A stretch of 64,000 bases of DNA from Cellulosilyticum sp. I15G10I2 (GTDB lineage Bacteria; Bacillota; Clostridia; Lachnospirales; Cellulosilyticaceae): the NCBI RefSeq assembly GCF_900095725.1, contig NZ_FMMP01000028.1, positions 248,001 to 312,000 of the forward strand. Reading direction: 5' to 3'. Below, piece by piece: positions 8,811 through 18,333 of this stretch. The notes below the pieces were generated by a model. The model did no database searches. It saw only the letters and a program-made list of their open reading frames with translations, and was not told the origin of the DNA. Position 1 is the stretch's first letter. Every line of letters begins with the position of its first letter. Both the position numbers and the translations under genes were made by a program.

Positions 8811-9485
8811 TTATTCTATTGGTTTATGAATAGCATACTCACCTGTACTGCTATAGATAATCCATTCTGCAATATTTGTGATATGATCTCCTATTCTTTC
8901 TAAGTACTTTATAATCATGATATAATGTACCCCGTTTTGTATAAAATCCTTATTCGCGATCATTTCTTCCGTTATTTCTTCCCATATTTTAATAAAAATC
9001 GAATCAATCTTATCATCTTCCTTATAGGTTTCTTTCACTACCTCTATGTCTTTAGAGATAAAAGCGTTTAATACTTCTTGCAGCATAGCTTTTGCTCCAA
9101 AAGCCATTTTTTCAATATGCCTTTTATAGTTAATCTCTCTGCTCCAAGTCCCATCATTTAAACGAATATTATACTTACAAATATCGCAACATTGATCAGC
9201 TATTCTTTCTAGGTCAGTAACAATTTTTACAACCGATATCACAAATCTAAGATCTCCTGCCACCGGCTGTTGATGTGCTATTAAAAGTGCGCATTCCTTT
9301 TCAATTTCAAGCTGCATAGCATCAATCACATCATCTTGTTCAATAATGCTTCTTGCCAGATCATTATCATTATTAATAATAGCCTGTATTGTTTTATCAA
9401 TAAATTCTTCTGTACGCTGACCCATTTCCATAATATTTTTATTTAATTTTTTGAGTTTGTCTTCATATACTTTTCTTGGTGTCAT
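8811..9485 (-). CDS. phoU: Phosphate uptake regulator PhoU
   Basis: 224 residues with two tandem PhoU helical domains (about 10-100 and 110-205) carrying the metal-binding E-x3-D-x2-type motifs, seen as IEQDDVIDAMQ and KEDDKIDSIF, and DLERIADQCCDI and YLERIGDHITNI. PhoU connects the Pst transporter to the PhoR kinase and represses the Pho response when phosphate is plentiful. The ATG at 9485 is chosen because AAGGAGAAGGGG precedes it; a TTG 8 codons upstream lacks a site. It is the last gene of the pst operon, 16 bases after pstB. Confidence 0.94.
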   Translation of the reverse strand: MTPRKVYEDKLKKLNKNIMEMGQRTEEFIDKTIQAIINNDNDLARSIIEQDDVIDAMQLEIEKECALLIAHQQPVAGDLRFVISVVKIVTDLERIADQCCDICKYNIRLNDGTWSREINYKRHIEKMAFGAKAMLQEVLNAFISKDIEVVKETYKEDDKIDSIFIKIWEEITEEMIANKDFIQNGVHYIMIIKYLERIGDHITNIAEWIIYSSTGEYAIHKPIE

Positions 9486-9501
9486 ATCCCCTTCTCCTTT
9501 C

Positions 9502-10251
9502 TCATCCAAACCTGCCTGTTATATAATCTTCTGTCTTTTTGTTCTTTGGTAAATTAAATATTGTTTGTGTCGTATCTACTTCTATTACTTCTCCCAGCAA
9601 GAAAAAAGCAGTGCGATCTGATATTCTGGCAGCTTGCTGCATATTGTGTGTAACAATAACAATGGTATACTGCTTTTTAAGTTCGCTAATGAGATCTTCT
9701 ATTTTAGAAGTAGAAATAGGATCAAGTGCTGAGGTTGGTTCATCCATCAAAAGTACTTCGGGGCGCATTGCTATAGATCTTGCAATACATATCCTTTGTT
9801 GCTGTCCCCCAGATACGCTGATTGCATTTTTTCTAAGCTTATCTTTTACTTCCTCCCAAATAGCTGCTTTTTTAAGACTATCTTCCACTATTTCATCAAG
9901 CTCTGACTTCTTTTTAACCCCTTGCATTCTAGGCCCATAGGCAATATTATCATAAATGCTCATAGGAAAAGGGTTAGGCTTTTGAAATACCATACCTACT
10001 TTTTTTCTAAGCTCTATTGTATCCATTTCAAATATTTCTTGTCCTTTATAAGTAATAGATCCGGTAACCTTTGGACTTTCTGCTAAATCACTCATTCTAT
10101 TCATAATTCTAAGCAATGTAGATTTGCCGCAGCCTGATGGTCCTATAAAAGCTAACACTTCGTTTTCTTCTACATCTAGATTAATATTTCTAAGCGCCTC
10201 AAAATCACCGTAGCAAAATGAGAGGTCCTTAATACTAATTATTTTATTCAT
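9502..10251 (-). CDS. pstB: Phosphate ABC transporter ATP-binding protein
   Basis: 249 residues. Walker A is GPSGCGKST, the ABC signature is SVSGGQQQR, Walker B is [13 protein letters not shown], and the H-loop is [10 protein letters not shown], all in order, with the PstB-typical NRMSDL and [20 protein letters not shown] segments. It energises PstA-PstC import of phosphate delivered by PstS. It follows pstA by 15 bases in the operon. Confidence 0.97.
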   Translation of the reverse strand: MNKIISIKDLSFCYGDFEALRNINLDVEENEVLAFIGPSGCGKSTLLRIMNRMSDLAESPKVTGSITYKGQEIFEMDTIELRKKVGMVFQKPNPFPMSIYDNIAYGPRMQGVKKKSELDEIVEDSLKKAAIWEEVKDKLRKNAISVSGGQQQRICIARSIAMRPEVLLMDEPTSALDPISTSKIEDLISELKKQYTIVIVTHNMQQAARISDRTAFFLLGEVIEVDTTQTIFNLPKNKKTEDYITGRFG

Positions 10252-10266
10252 AATGTCTCCCCCTTA

Positions 10267-11061
10267 TTATTTTCCTTTGCTCCTATTAAGTCTGCCTCCT
10301 ATGAAATAAGTAAATAAGTTAAGGAGTAATATAATGAGCAGTAAAACTAGTGCTGTACCATATGCGTCAGCAAACGAAATACCTTCTTTAGCAAGTAAAT
10401 ATAAATGTACTGACAGCGTCCTTCCTGATTCTAGAGGGCTGCTCGGCAATCTATACATTGTACCTGCTGTAAGGTAAATAGCCGCTGTTTCACCGACTAT
10501 TCTACCTGTACCAAGTACGATCCCTGTAAGTATGCCAGGCAAGGCACTTGGGAGTACTACTTTTGAAATAGTAGCAAATTTAGAAGCGCCTAAAGCAAGT
10601 GAACCTTCTCTATAAGCCACTGGAACTGTCTTTAATGCTTCTTCTGTTGTTTTGACAAGCGTGGGCAGTACCATCATAGCTATCGTAAGTGCCCCTGATA
10701 ATATAGAAAAGCCTAGTTTGAGTCTTGTTAAAAAGAACATCATACCAAAAAGTCCAAACAAAATAGAGGGTACAGCGGCTAAGCTTTCTGTTGCAAAACG
10801 AATACCTCTTACAAACCTTCCGCCCCTTGCATATTCATTAAGATAAATAGCTGCCCCTATTCCTATAGGCGCTGCTATCCCCAGTCCTATTATAACCATA
10901 TAGATGGTAGATATTATAGGGGGCACTAATTTGATTAAATCTATATTGTTATAGCCTTTTATAAAGATATACCCTAAAATCCATAGGAGCATACCGATTG
11001 TAATTAAAGATATACTAACAAGTATCGTAAAGGTTATCTTATCCTTATAATTTACCCGCAT
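10267..11061 (-). CDS. pstA: Phosphate ABC transporter permease PstA
   Basis: 264 residues, about six membrane segments, with the permease coupling (EAA) loop EGSLALGASKFATISKVVLP facing PstB. The ATG at 11061 is chosen because GAAAGGAG lies before it; an ATG seven codons earlier is possible but has no ribosome site. The start overlaps the 3' end of pstC by 17 bases, indicating translational coupling. Forms the phosphate channel with PstC. Confidence 0.95.
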   Translation of the reverse strand: MRVNYKDKITFTILVSISLITIGMLLWILGYIFIKGYNNIDLIKLVPPIISTIYMVIIGLGIAAPIGIGAAIYLNEYARGGRFVRGIRFATESLAAVPSILFGLFGMMFFLTRLKLGFSILSGALTIAMMVLPTLVKTTEEALKTVPVAYREGSLALGASKFATISKVVLPSALPGILTGIVLGTGRIVGETAAIYLTAGTMYRLPSSPLESGRTLSVHLYLLAKEGISFADAYGTALVLLLIILLLNLFTYFIGGRLNRSKGK

Positions 11062-11914
11062 TGCCACTTCTCCTTTCTGCATTTTTTATAAACTGAGTCA
11101 GAAAGAAGTTTATAAGCATAATGAGCGCAAACAGAATCATTCCTGTTGCAAAAAGTGCCTGTTGATGTACGCCTGATGCATATCCCATTTCAATAGCAAT
11201 ATTGGCTGTAAGCGTTCTGACTGGATCAACCAGACTCTTAGGAATAATAGCTGCATTCCCTGATACTAATATAACAGCCATTGTCTCACCAAGCGCCCTG
11301 CCTATTCCTAGCACAATCCCTGCCATAATGCCTGATCTGGCAGCTCCTAACTGTACTCTTAGAATATATTGAAACTTAGAAGCTCCTAGCCCTAGAGCGC
11401 CTTCCTTATACTCTCTCGGAACTGCTCTTAAGCTGACTTCTGTCATTCTTATAATTGTTGGTAAAATCATAATGGCTAATATAATAATAGCTGCTAAAAG
11501 ACTGCTGCCTGCACCTTTTCCTCCCCAGAACTTATTAATAATAGGGACAATCACCATAAGTCCCCAAAACCCATAAATAACTGAAGGGATCCCTGCCAGT
11601 AGGTCAATGGCTATCGAAAAGAGTTTGGCTATTTTAAGAGGTAATATCTCAACTAAAACAATAGCTGTACTGACTCCAACAATAACCCCTACAACCGTAG
11701 CCCCTAGGGTACCATATATGCTCGTAATCAGCATGGGAAAAATCCCAAACAGCTCACCTGAGGGATTCCATTTTTTTCCTAATAAGAAACTACTTATATT
11801 TGTATGACTGAAAAAGGGGAGACCCCCAATTACAATGTAGGCTCCCATAAATGCTATGACAATAATCATTATTGCTGCGCATAACCAAAATACATATTTC
11901 ATTAATTTATCCAT
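11045..11914 (-). CDS. pstC: Phosphate ABC transporter permease PstC
   Basis: 289 residues with six predicted membrane segments, the first at about 8-30. It carries the EAA coupling loop EGALGLGASKFQYILRVQLG and the PstC-typical FLLGKKWNPSGELFGIFPML and GIGRALGETMAVI segments. It heterodimerises with PstA. It lies 74 bases after pstS; that gap has no strong terminator, consistent with one operon. Confidence 0.95.
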   Translation of the reverse strand: MDKLMKYVFWLCAAIMIIVIAFMGAYIVIGGLPFFSHTNISSFLLGKKWNPSGELFGIFPMLITSIYGTLGATVVGVIVGVSTAIVLVEILPLKIAKLFSIAIDLLAGIPSVIYGFWGLMVIVPIINKFWGGKGAGSSLLAAIIILAIMILPTIIRMTEVSLRAVPREYKEGALGLGASKFQYILRVQLGAARSGIMAGIVLGIGRALGETMAVILVSGNAAIIPKSLVDPVRTLTANIAIEMGYASGVHQQALFATGMILFALIMLINFFLTQFIKNAERRSGNAGKL

Positions 11915-11988
11915 CGCTATATCATCTGCCTCAATTAATATTTAGTTTCTCTATCTCTCTGTTTTCTAGATTTCCCTATCTCTATTCA

Positions 11989-12882
11989 TTAGTTTTTAAC
12001 AGGTATATATTTTTCTGCCATAACTTTTTGTCCTTCGTTGCCTAGGATAAAATCGATAACTGCTTGTGCTTCTTTTTTAACATCTGGTTTTGTGATAAGA
12101 ATAAGTGGTCTTGAAATCGTATATTTTGATGCTTTAATATTTTCAACAGTAGGTTCTACACCGTCAACACTTACTGGTTTTACTGTGTCGTCTAAAAAGC
12201 CTTCTGAAACAAATCCGATTGCTGCTTCTTTAGTCGCGACCGATGCCATCACAGCACCTGTTCCTTCTGCAACAACTGCTGTTTCTACTACTGTAGACGC
12301 TTTATTTTCATCTATTAGCTTTAAGATTTCTTCAAAAGCGCCTCTTGTTCCTGAACCTGCTTCTCTTACAACAACAACGATATCTTGATCATTACCGCCT
12401 ACTTCTTTCCAGTTAGTAATGGTCCCTTCAAAGATATCTTTAACCTGTGCTTTGGTAAGGTCAGATACTCCGTTTGATGGATGAACTACAACTGCAATAC
12501 CGTCATACGCAATAACAGTTTCAACTATTCCAGCTTTCTCTTCTTCTTTTAATTCACGAGAACTCATCCCGATATCTGCTGTGCCATCTATTGCTGCTTT
12601 TATACCTGCTGATGAACCTACGCCTTGTATTTCTACATTATCAGTATTACCAAGTTCTTTGTATTTTGCTGCTAGTTGTTCCATAGGTTCCGCTACTGTT
12701 GTAGAGCCTACGATAGATATTTTAACACTGCCTTTTTTAGTCTCTTCTGGTTTTGTTTCTGCTGTCTGAGTTGTATTAGACTGTGGTGCTTCGGTCTTCG
12801 TGTTATCTTGAGATGTACATCCTGCAAATACCATTGTACCAAGTGCTAATGCCGCTATACATGAAAATAATCTTTTTTTCAT
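11989..12882 (-). CDS. pstS: Phosphate-binding lipoprotein PstS
   Basis: 297 residues. A lipoprotein signal peptide ends in the lipobox VFAGC with Cys22 as lipid anchor, followed by a charged, flexible linker rich in T, E and K. The PstS substrate-binding fold begins at KISIVGSTTVAEPMEQLA; phosphate-contact motifs include GSS(A)G at GVGSSAGIK, DIGMSSRELK and REAGSGTRGAFEE. First gene of pstS-C-A-B-phoU, preceded by a GGAGG ribosome site and a PHO-box-like promoter. Confidence 0.95.
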   Translation of the reverse strand: MKKRLFSCIAALALGTMVFAGCTSQDNTKTEAPQSNTTQTAETKPEETKKGSVKISIVGSTTVAEPMEQLAAKYKELGNTDNVEIQGVGSSAGIKAAIDGTADIGMSSRELKEEEKAGIVETVIAYDGIAVVVHPSNGVSDLTKAQVKDIFEGTITNWKEVGGNDQDIVVVVREAGSGTRGAFEEILKLIDENKASTVVETAVVAEGTGAVMASVATKEAAIGFVSEGFLDDTVKPVSVDGVEPTVENIKASKYTISRPLILITKPDVKKEAQAVIDFILGNEGQKVMAEKYIPVKN

Positions 12883-12985
12883 TTCTAATATCCTCCTTGA
12901 TAATTAACTTCTAAAGCAATTATCCCTCAATTTATTTTTTCTTTTTATCTACTTTACACCCCTATACTAGCTTTTCTTTATTCAG

Positions 12986-13017
12986 ATTATATTGGCTAAA
13001 TGTTAAATCCATGTTAA
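12986..13017 (-). promoter_or_regulatory. PHO-box-like promoter of the pst operon
   Basis: On the minus strand two TTAACA hexamers (13012-13017 and 13001-13006) are spaced 11 bases apart, as in the Bacillus PhoP box (TT[ACT]ACA repeats with about 5-base gaps), followed by a TATAAT -10 box at 12986-12991. The promoter lacks a good -35 hexamer at the expected place, fitting activation by the PhoB-type regulator encoded at 15770-16477. Confidence 0.72.
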
Positions 13018-13149
13018 ATATGCTAATGCCCAAAATGCATCAAGTCTTCTTGTTACGTATGTATGAATAGAAAAACCCTATAGACTATACATATTCTGCG
13101 GACTATAGTAAACTAATATTAATAAGCATGTAACTACGAGGAGATTGAT

Positions 13150-14328
13150 ATGAAAACATTTGAAATTATTGCCACTTCTACTTTTGGGTTAGAATCTATT
13201 GTCCGCAAAGAAGTAGAAGATCTAGGATATGAAGTTAACTCTGTTTCAGACGGTAAGGTAACTTACACTGGAGATACTGAAGCTGTAGTACTTTCTAATT
13301 TATGGCTTCGCAGTGCTGATAGAGTACTTATTAAGATGGGTGAATTTAAAGCAACATCTTTCGAAGAGCTTTTTAATGAAGTCAATAGCCTACCCTGGGA
13401 AGCTTGGATTACACAAGATGCTAAGTTTACAGTAAACGGTAAATCCATTAAATCTGCACTTTTTAGTATTTCAGACTGCCAGGCTATCGTCAAAAAATCT
13501 ATTGTTAAAAGACTTCAGCAGCATTATGACATAGAGTGGTTCCAAGAAACTGGTCCTTCTTATACTGTACAAGTCTCTCTATTAAAAGATATTGCTACCT
13601 TGACCATTGATACAACTGGCGAAGTGGGCCTTCACAAAAGAGGTTACCGCAAAAGCACTGTCGAAGCACCTATCAAAGAAACTTTAGCCGCAGCCCTTCT
13701 TCAAATCAGTTACTGGAAAAAAGGACGTATCCTCTATGATCCTTGTTGTGGATCTGGCACCTTTGCAATAGAAGCTGCGATGATTGCTAAAAATATCGCC
13801 CCTGGTCTTAAGCGAGAATTTGCGTCTTCTCATTGGGAACAAATCCCCAAGACATTATGGGAAGCACTTCGTCAAGAAGCAATAGAAAGTATAGATCAAA
13901 AAGGAAACCCTATTATTTATGCTTCTGATATTGATAGAAATGCTATATTAAGTGCAAGAGACAATGCCATAGCTGCCGGAGTAGATGAATACGTTCAATT
14001 CTTCGCTAAACCGCTTCATAAAACGTCACTCCCTCATGGTGATTATGGTGTAGTCATATGTAATCCACCTTATGGTGAACGACTAAGTGATTTAACGAAG
14101 ATTCAAAAGCTGCATAAGGATATAAGAGCTTTAATGAACTCTAATCCTACATGGTCTTTATATACGGTTACCTCTGTAGAAACATTTGAAAAAGATTATG
14201 GTAAAAAAGCTGACAAAAAACGTAAACTTTATAATGGTAATTTACAAGTTAACTACTACCAATATTTTGGTCCAAAACCGCCTAAGGGAGGCGAAAATTT
14301 TAAGGCTATACCCCAAGCATCTCTTTGA
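13150..14328 (+). CDS. rRNA guanine-N2 methyltransferase, RlmL/YpsC type (THUMP domain)
   Basis: 392 residues. An N-terminal THUMP RNA-binding domain (about 45-155) precedes a UPF0020 Rossmann methyltransferase domain (about 165-380) with the SAM-binding motif DPCCGSGTFAIEAAMIA and catalytic NPPYGERL (N-P-P-Y). Known relatives methylate N2 of a guanosine in 23S rRNA (RlmL) using SAM; the exact target here is inference. GAGGAG precedes the ATG. It stands alone between pst and phoBR, in the opposite direction to both. Confidence 0.87.
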   Translation: MKTFEIIATSTFGLESIVRKEVEDLGYEVNSVSDGKVTYTGDTEAVVLSNLWLRSADRVLIKMGEFKATSFEELFNEVNSLPWEAWITQDAKFTVNGKSIKSALFSISDCQAIVKKSIVKRLQQHYDIEWFQETGPSYTVQVSLLKDIATLTIDTTGEVGLHKRGYRKSTVEAPIKETLAAALLQISYWKKGRILYDPCCGSGTFAIEAAMIAKNIAPGLKREFASSHWEQIPKTLWEALRQEAIESIDQKGNPIIYASDIDRNAILSARDNAIAAGVDEYVQFFAKPLHKTSLPHGDYGVVICNPPYGERLSDLTKIQKLHKDIRALMNSNPTWSLYTVTSVETFEKDYGKKADKKRKLYNGNLQVNYYQYFGPKPPKGGENFKAIPQASL

Positions 14329-14347
14329 TGTTTGAGGTATAGCCTTA
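14302..14347. terminator. Hairpin shared by the methyltransferase gene and phoR
   Basis: AAGGCTATACC pairs perfectly with GGTATAGCCTT, with more imperfect pairing inside. The stop codon of the methyltransferase gene lies in the loop-side part. There is no clean T-run on the plus side; on the minus side TTAAAATTTT follows, so termination of phoR is the likelier role. Confidence 0.55.
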
Positions 14348-14380
14348 TACCTTTGTATAGACTTAAAATTTTTATTTACT

Positions 14381-15766
14381 CTAAAACGTAAGTGTAAAGA
14401 TTGTCCCTTCTCCTTCTTCACTTTCTACTTGGATCTGGGCACCATATAACTGTACGATATGTTTAACAATAGATAACCCGAGCCCCGTTCCTCCACTTTT
14501 TCTTGATCTGCCTTTATCAACTCTATAAAACCTTTCAAATATGTGTTCTATACTCTCTTTAGCCATACCAATACCTGTATCTCTTACACGAATTACATTT
14601 TTATTATTTTTTATTTCAGTTGTAATAATCACACAGCCATGATCTGTATATTTTATTGCATTACTAACGAGATTCAGCATCACTTGCTCAATATGATCAG
14701 TACTGGTATTTTCAAGGACTATCTCGTCAATATCATTAAAAATAAGCTCAATATTCTTTTTATGAGCCTCTTCTTTTAAAATCTCCATAACTTGCATGAT
14801 AACTTGATTTACCTTTGCTATGCCATAATTTTGTTTTTCCATATTTTCGATTTCAGATAATAATAGTATATCCTGAATTAATCTATAAAGCCTCTTAGCT
14901 TCTATATCAATAATGTTTAGAAATCTTAATGCAACATTTTTATCTTCTATTGCACCTTCTTTAAGGGTTTCTACAAATCCCTGTATACTTGTAAGCGGTG
15001 TTTTAATCTCATGTGAGACATTACTTACAAATTGGTATTTCATCTCTTCTAAATTTTTTAGTTTTGTAATGTCCCTTAACACAATCAAGTATTCATAAAC
15101 ATTGTGTGTTTCTTCAACTGGCACAATAGTTGTATAAACAATTTTATCCCCTAATGTTAATTCTGCAGCCCCATATTTAAACTTATTTAGCGCATCATCA
15201 ATAAGCTTTCTAAATTGATTACCTCTTATAAGCGTTACAATATGATTCTTATAGGATTTTTCTGCCTTTAAGTTTAGCATCTGGCCTGCTAGGCCATTAA
15301 ACTCTGTAATTTGTCCTTCTTTATCTATGACTATAATACCCTCGTCTAGAGATGCAAGAACTGACTCCACTTTGGTTTTCTGATGTCTTAATTTTCTTAT
15401 TGTACCATTAAGCTCTTCACCCATATTATCAAAAGCACTGGCTAATAGCTGTAATTCTTCTATTTCATAATTTCTAAGCTTATGAGTATAGTTTCCTTTG
15501 GCAAACAATTTAGCATCTTTTGTAAGCTGCTCAATCGGTGAAGCTATTTTATGAATAACTTTTAATAAAATTAAATATAATAGTATGCTTCCAACAAATA
15601 AAATACCTATAAGTCTATAAAATAGTGATGAATAAGAAGCATATTCTAAACCATAAGAACTATTATTTTTTAAGATTTCATTAAAAAGGAGCAGACTTTC
15701 ACCTATGATAATAAGTCCTATAATCCATAGCATTAACATAACCGGCAAAATGATTTTATTTTTCAT
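14381..15766 (-). CDS. phoR: Phosphate-regulon sensor histidine kinase
   Basis: 461 residues. Two membrane segments (about 5-27 and 45-67) with only a short external loop, then a HAMP domain, a PAS domain (about 120-220, beginning near LASLDEGIIVIDKEGQITEF), a HisKA domain with the phospho-acceptor His in VSNVSHEIKTPLTS, and an ATPase domain with N, G1 (RDTGIGM) and G2 (GGTGLGLSI) boxes. The short outer loop suggests it senses through the Pst/PhoU complex, as PhoR does. It begins 3 bases after the response regulator stop, so the two are co-translated. Confidence 0.9.
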   Translation of the reverse strand: MKNKIILPVMLMLWIIGLIIIGESLLLFNEILKNNSSYGLEYASYSSLFYRLIGILFVGSILLYLILLKVIHKIASPIEQLTKDAKLFAKGNYTHKLRNYEIEELQLLASAFDNMGEELNGTIRKLRHQKTKVESVLASLDEGIIVIDKEGQITEFNGLAGQMLNLKAEKSYKNHIVTLIRGNQFRKLIDDALNKFKYGAAELTLGDKIVYTTIVPVEETHNVYEYLIVLRDITKLKNLEEMKYQFVSNVSHEIKTPLTSIQGFVETLKEGAIEDKNVALRFLNIIDIEAKRLYRLIQDILLLSEIENMEKQNYGIAKVNQVIMQVMEILKEEAHKKNIELIFNDIDEIVLENTSTDHIEQVMLNLVSNAIKYTDHGCVIITTEIKNNKNVIRVRDTGIGMAKESIEHIFERFYRVDKGRSRKSGGTGLGLSIVKHIVQLYGAQIQVESEEGEGTIFTLTF

Positions 15767-15769
15767 CAG

Positions 15770-16477
15770 TTACTCCTTTATAAATTTATAGCCTACTCCC
15801 CTGACTGTCTCAATATAATCTCCAATCTGATGAGCATCCAATTTCGATCTTAGATATCTAATGTGTACATCTACTGTGCGTGTCTCTCCATAATAATCAT
15901 ATCCCCATACTTTATCCAAAATAACTTCTCTTGTTAAAACACGCCCTTTATTAAGCATGAGAAGCTTAAGAATCTCAAATTCTTTAAAGGTAAGTTCTAT
16001 TTGCTCATTATGATAGGTAATTAAATGACTCTCAATATCAAGCTCCAGTCCTTTGATTAGTATTTTATGGTTTGATACTTCTGCTTCTTTTTGATGATTT
16101 CTCTCATTTCTTCTAACAGATGCTTTGACTCTTGCAACAACTTCTCTTACACTAAATGGTTTTGTAATATAATCATCAGCTCCAAGTTCAAGCCCTAACA
16201 CTTTATCGATTTCTTCTGATTTTGCTGTAATTAAAAGTATAGGAGTGTCTTTTATATGAGGCGTTCTTCTAAACTTTTCTAATGCACTTATGCCGTCAAT
16301 CCCTGGCAGCATAACATCTAATAGAATAGTATCAATTTTACCTTCATCAATAGTACTCATGGCCTCTTCTACACTTGTAAATGCCGATACTTTAAAACCA
16401 CTTCCTTCTAGATTATATTTAATAAGTTCTAAGATATGTTCTTCATCGTCTATTACAACGATATGCTTTTTTTCCAT
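15770..16477 (-). CDS. phoB: Phosphate-regulon response regulator, OmpR/PhoB family
   Basis: 235 residues. Receiver domain 1-120 with the acidic pair D10-D11, phospho-acceptor D54 (ILLDVMLPG), Thr in LLITAKS and Lys in YITKPFSV; winged-helix DNA-binding domain about 135-232 ending with EVILDKVWGYDYYGETRTVDVHIR-type features (given here only as the R-T-V-D-V-H-I-R-x-L-R signature of this family). It is the partner of the adjacent kinase and probably acts on the PHO-box repeats before pstS. A GGAGGGAG ribosome site precedes the ATG. PhoP is an equally valid name. Confidence 0.9.
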   Translation of the reverse strand: MEKKHIVVIDDEEHILELIKYNLEGSGFKVSAFTSVEEAMSTIDEGKIDTILLDVMLPGIDGISALEKFRRTPHIKDTPILLITAKSEEIDKVLGLELGADDYITKPFSVREVVARVKASVRRNERNHQKEAEVSNHKILIKGLELDIESHLITYHNEQIELTFKEFEILKLLMLNKGRVLTREVILDKVWGYDYYGETRTVDVHIRYLRSKLDAHQIGDYIETVRGVGYKFIKE

Positions 16478-16542
16478 TTGCTGCTCCCTCCACTATATCT
16501 TGATCAATCTAAATTAGAATTTATGCCTTGTTTAATTGTGTA

Positions 16543-16571
16543 ATTTTATCATACCCCTACGTAAAACTCAA
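16543..16571 (-). promoter_or_regulatory. Sigma-A promoter of phoB-phoR
   Basis: TTGAGT (16566-16571), 17-base spacer, TAAAAT (16543-16548) with an upstream TG giving an extended -10. It lies about 65 bases before the phoB ATG. Confidence 0.72.
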
Positions 16572-16815
16572 TATTGTTTTTATTTTTACAATTTAATGAT
16601 ATTCTGATTTCCTTTTAATAATGTACCGAGATGCTCTAAAGAAAAAATAATAACTTTACAAAAATTTATAAATTATAAGTGAAATATTTGTAAACCTCAG
16701 TAAACACGCTTTTTACTCCTAAAGTAATATTTACATACACTTTTTTAATTTGGTGTGGATATAATAAGCTGTATACAGAGATATATTTTTATTTTTTAAA
16801 AAGGGGGATTTTTTA
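16572..16815. other. AT-rich gap between phoB and an unknown gene
   Basis: The full gap 16478-16815 is about 340 bases. Beyond the phoB promoter, it contains a TATAAT at 16760-16765 about 50 bases before the next plus-strand gene, but no matching -35 at normal spacing; TTTACA at 16730-16735 is 24 bases away. No gene or RNA is visible. Confidence 0.4.
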
Positions 16816-17250
16816 ATGTCAACTTTGCTTACAAAACAACAACTAGAAAATCATCTGCTTCAATTTAGGCACGTCTTAAGTAGTTTTGATTATTCTTCTA
16901 TCCAAAATATTAGATTTTTAAATTTGGAATCTTTTTTTGTTTATATGGATAACGTTGAAAACAATCCATTTAAACAACAATATGACGAACTCCAAAAAAT
17001 ATTAGATGCTATACAACCTTATCTTCCTTTTGTTTCCTCTAAACGCGCTAAAGACTTTTTAAACGCACTTGGATCAAGCTCGGATGATGAAGAAGTAGAT
17101 ACAATTAAAAGAAACTATACCGAAAAATTACGTCAGGATTTCATTAATCTTGCCCGAACGATTACTATAGAAGACGAGTGGCAGCGTATTATAGATATAT
17201 GTGAAGAGATTCGGCTACGTAAAGAAGAGATGCTCCTTGCACTTCACTAA
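16816..17250 (+). CDS. Hypothetical protein, 144 residues
   Basis: No family recognised. Predicted mostly helical, no signal peptide or membrane segment; central acidic patch SSDDEEVD and a C-terminal charged helix (EEIRLRKEEMLLALH). AAAGGGGGA lies before the ATG at a proper distance, and the gene is followed by an unusually long perfect hairpin, which together support a real, separately transcribed gene. Confidence 0.6.
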   Translation: MSTLLTKQQLENHLLQFRHVLSSFDYSSIQNIRFLNLESFFVYMDNVENNPFKQQYDELQKILDAIQPYLPFVSSKRAKDFLNALGSSSDDEEVDTIKRNYTEKLRQDFINLARTITIEDEWQRIIDICEEIRLRKEEMLLALH

Positions 17251-17257
17251 TTTATAT

Positions 17258-17302
17258 AAGATAATATAGATATAGATGTGAAATCTATATCTATATTATC
17301 TT
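17258..17302 (+). terminator. Long AT-rich hairpin after the unknown gene
   Basis: Two perfect 20-base arms (17258-17277 and 17283-17302) with a 5-base GTGAA loop, followed by ATTATTTT. The stem has only four G-C pairs. It begins 8 bases after the stop codon, so a terminator is the simplest role. Confidence 0.7.
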
Positions 17303-17353
17303 ATTATTTTATATAAAATATTACATAGTTATTTTACTGCGAGGACTTAACTC

Positions 17354-18280
17354 ATGATAAAAAATAAACCTTATTATAGCCTTAATAACTTTTTAAGAGA
17401 AAAACACGGTGAAAAAGTCATCAAACTTTCTATTGATGCCGGCTTTACTTGTCCAAACCGAGATGGTTCTCTTTCTTCCGAAGGCTGTGTTTTTTGCAGT
17501 GAAAAAGGAAGTGGTGACTTTATTCCGTCTCATGCTGGATCTATTACCTCACAACTTCATGCATCTATTGGTATACTTTCAAAGAAATGGTCTAACAGCC
17601 ATAAATACATTGCTTATTTTCAATCCTACTCTAATACCTACGCCCCTCTTGCTTTATTGAAGGCCCGTTATGAAGAAGCCCTTAGTTTTCCTGATGTAGT
17701 AGGTATCGCTATAGCTACAAGACCTGATTGTTTAAATGATGAAATAATTGATTATCTCGAAGAACTCCATCACCGGACACATCTTTGGATTGAGCTCGGT
17801 CTTCAGAGTGCTAATCCAGCAACTGCGAAATGGATTAATAGAGGTTATTCCTTAGAATGTTTTGAACAAGCCATGTATAAGCTCTCATCAAAAAAAATCG
17901 AAACTGTTGTACATCTTATTATAGGATTTCCTTACGAAACACTAGAGGACATCTTATCAACTATCAAGTATATCAGTAGTTTTTCCTTACAAGGTATTAA
18001 GCTTCATATGCTTCATGTGCTCGATAACTCTCCTCTTGGAGAAATTTATCTTACACAGCCTTTTAACTTACTTTCTAAGACTGATTATATTTTTACCATT
18101 GGTGAAATACTAAAAATATTGCCTCCCACCTTTGTTGTTCATAGATTAACTGGAGATGGTGATGCAGACCACCTCATAGCTCCTTTATGGACTAAAAACA
18201 AAAAGCAGCTCTTAAATGAATTAAATCATTATTTTAAAATTAATGATATCTATCAGGGGAAATATTTAAACACATATTGA
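17354..18280 (+). CDS. Radical SAM protein, TIGR01212 family (YhcC/YtqA)
   Basis: 308 residues. The family-specific iron-sulfur cluster motif is seen near residue 35 as CPNRDGSLSSEGCVFC, with the cysteines expected for a 4Fe-4S cluster binding SAM. Further family segments: YFQSYSNTYAP, IATRPDC, WIELGLQSA, VVHLIIGFPYET and KLHMLHVLDNSPLGE. Radical SAM proteins of this family have no settled reaction. A CGAGGA ribosome site precedes the ATG. The DUF4364 gene follows 53 bases downstream, probably on the same transcript. Confidence 0.88.
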   Translation: MIKNKPYYSLNNFLREKHGEKVIKLSIDAGFTCPNRDGSLSSEGCVFCSEKGSGDFIPSHAGSITSQLHASIGILSKKWSNSHKYIAYFQSYSNTYAPLALLKARYEEALSFPDVVGIAIATRPDCLNDEIIDYLEELHHRTHLWIELGLQSANPATAKWINRGYSLECFEQAMYKLSSKKIETVVHLIIGFPYETLEDILSTIKYISSFSLQGIKLHMLHVLDNSPLGEIYLTQPFNLLSKTDYIFTIGEILKILPPTFVVHRLTGDGDADHLIAPLWTKNKKQLLNELNHYFKINDIYQGKYLNTY

Positions 18281-18333
18281 GTTTCGTTTGTTTTTAATAT
18301 ACAATATTAGTAAAAAGTGTGAGGAGGAGTTCT

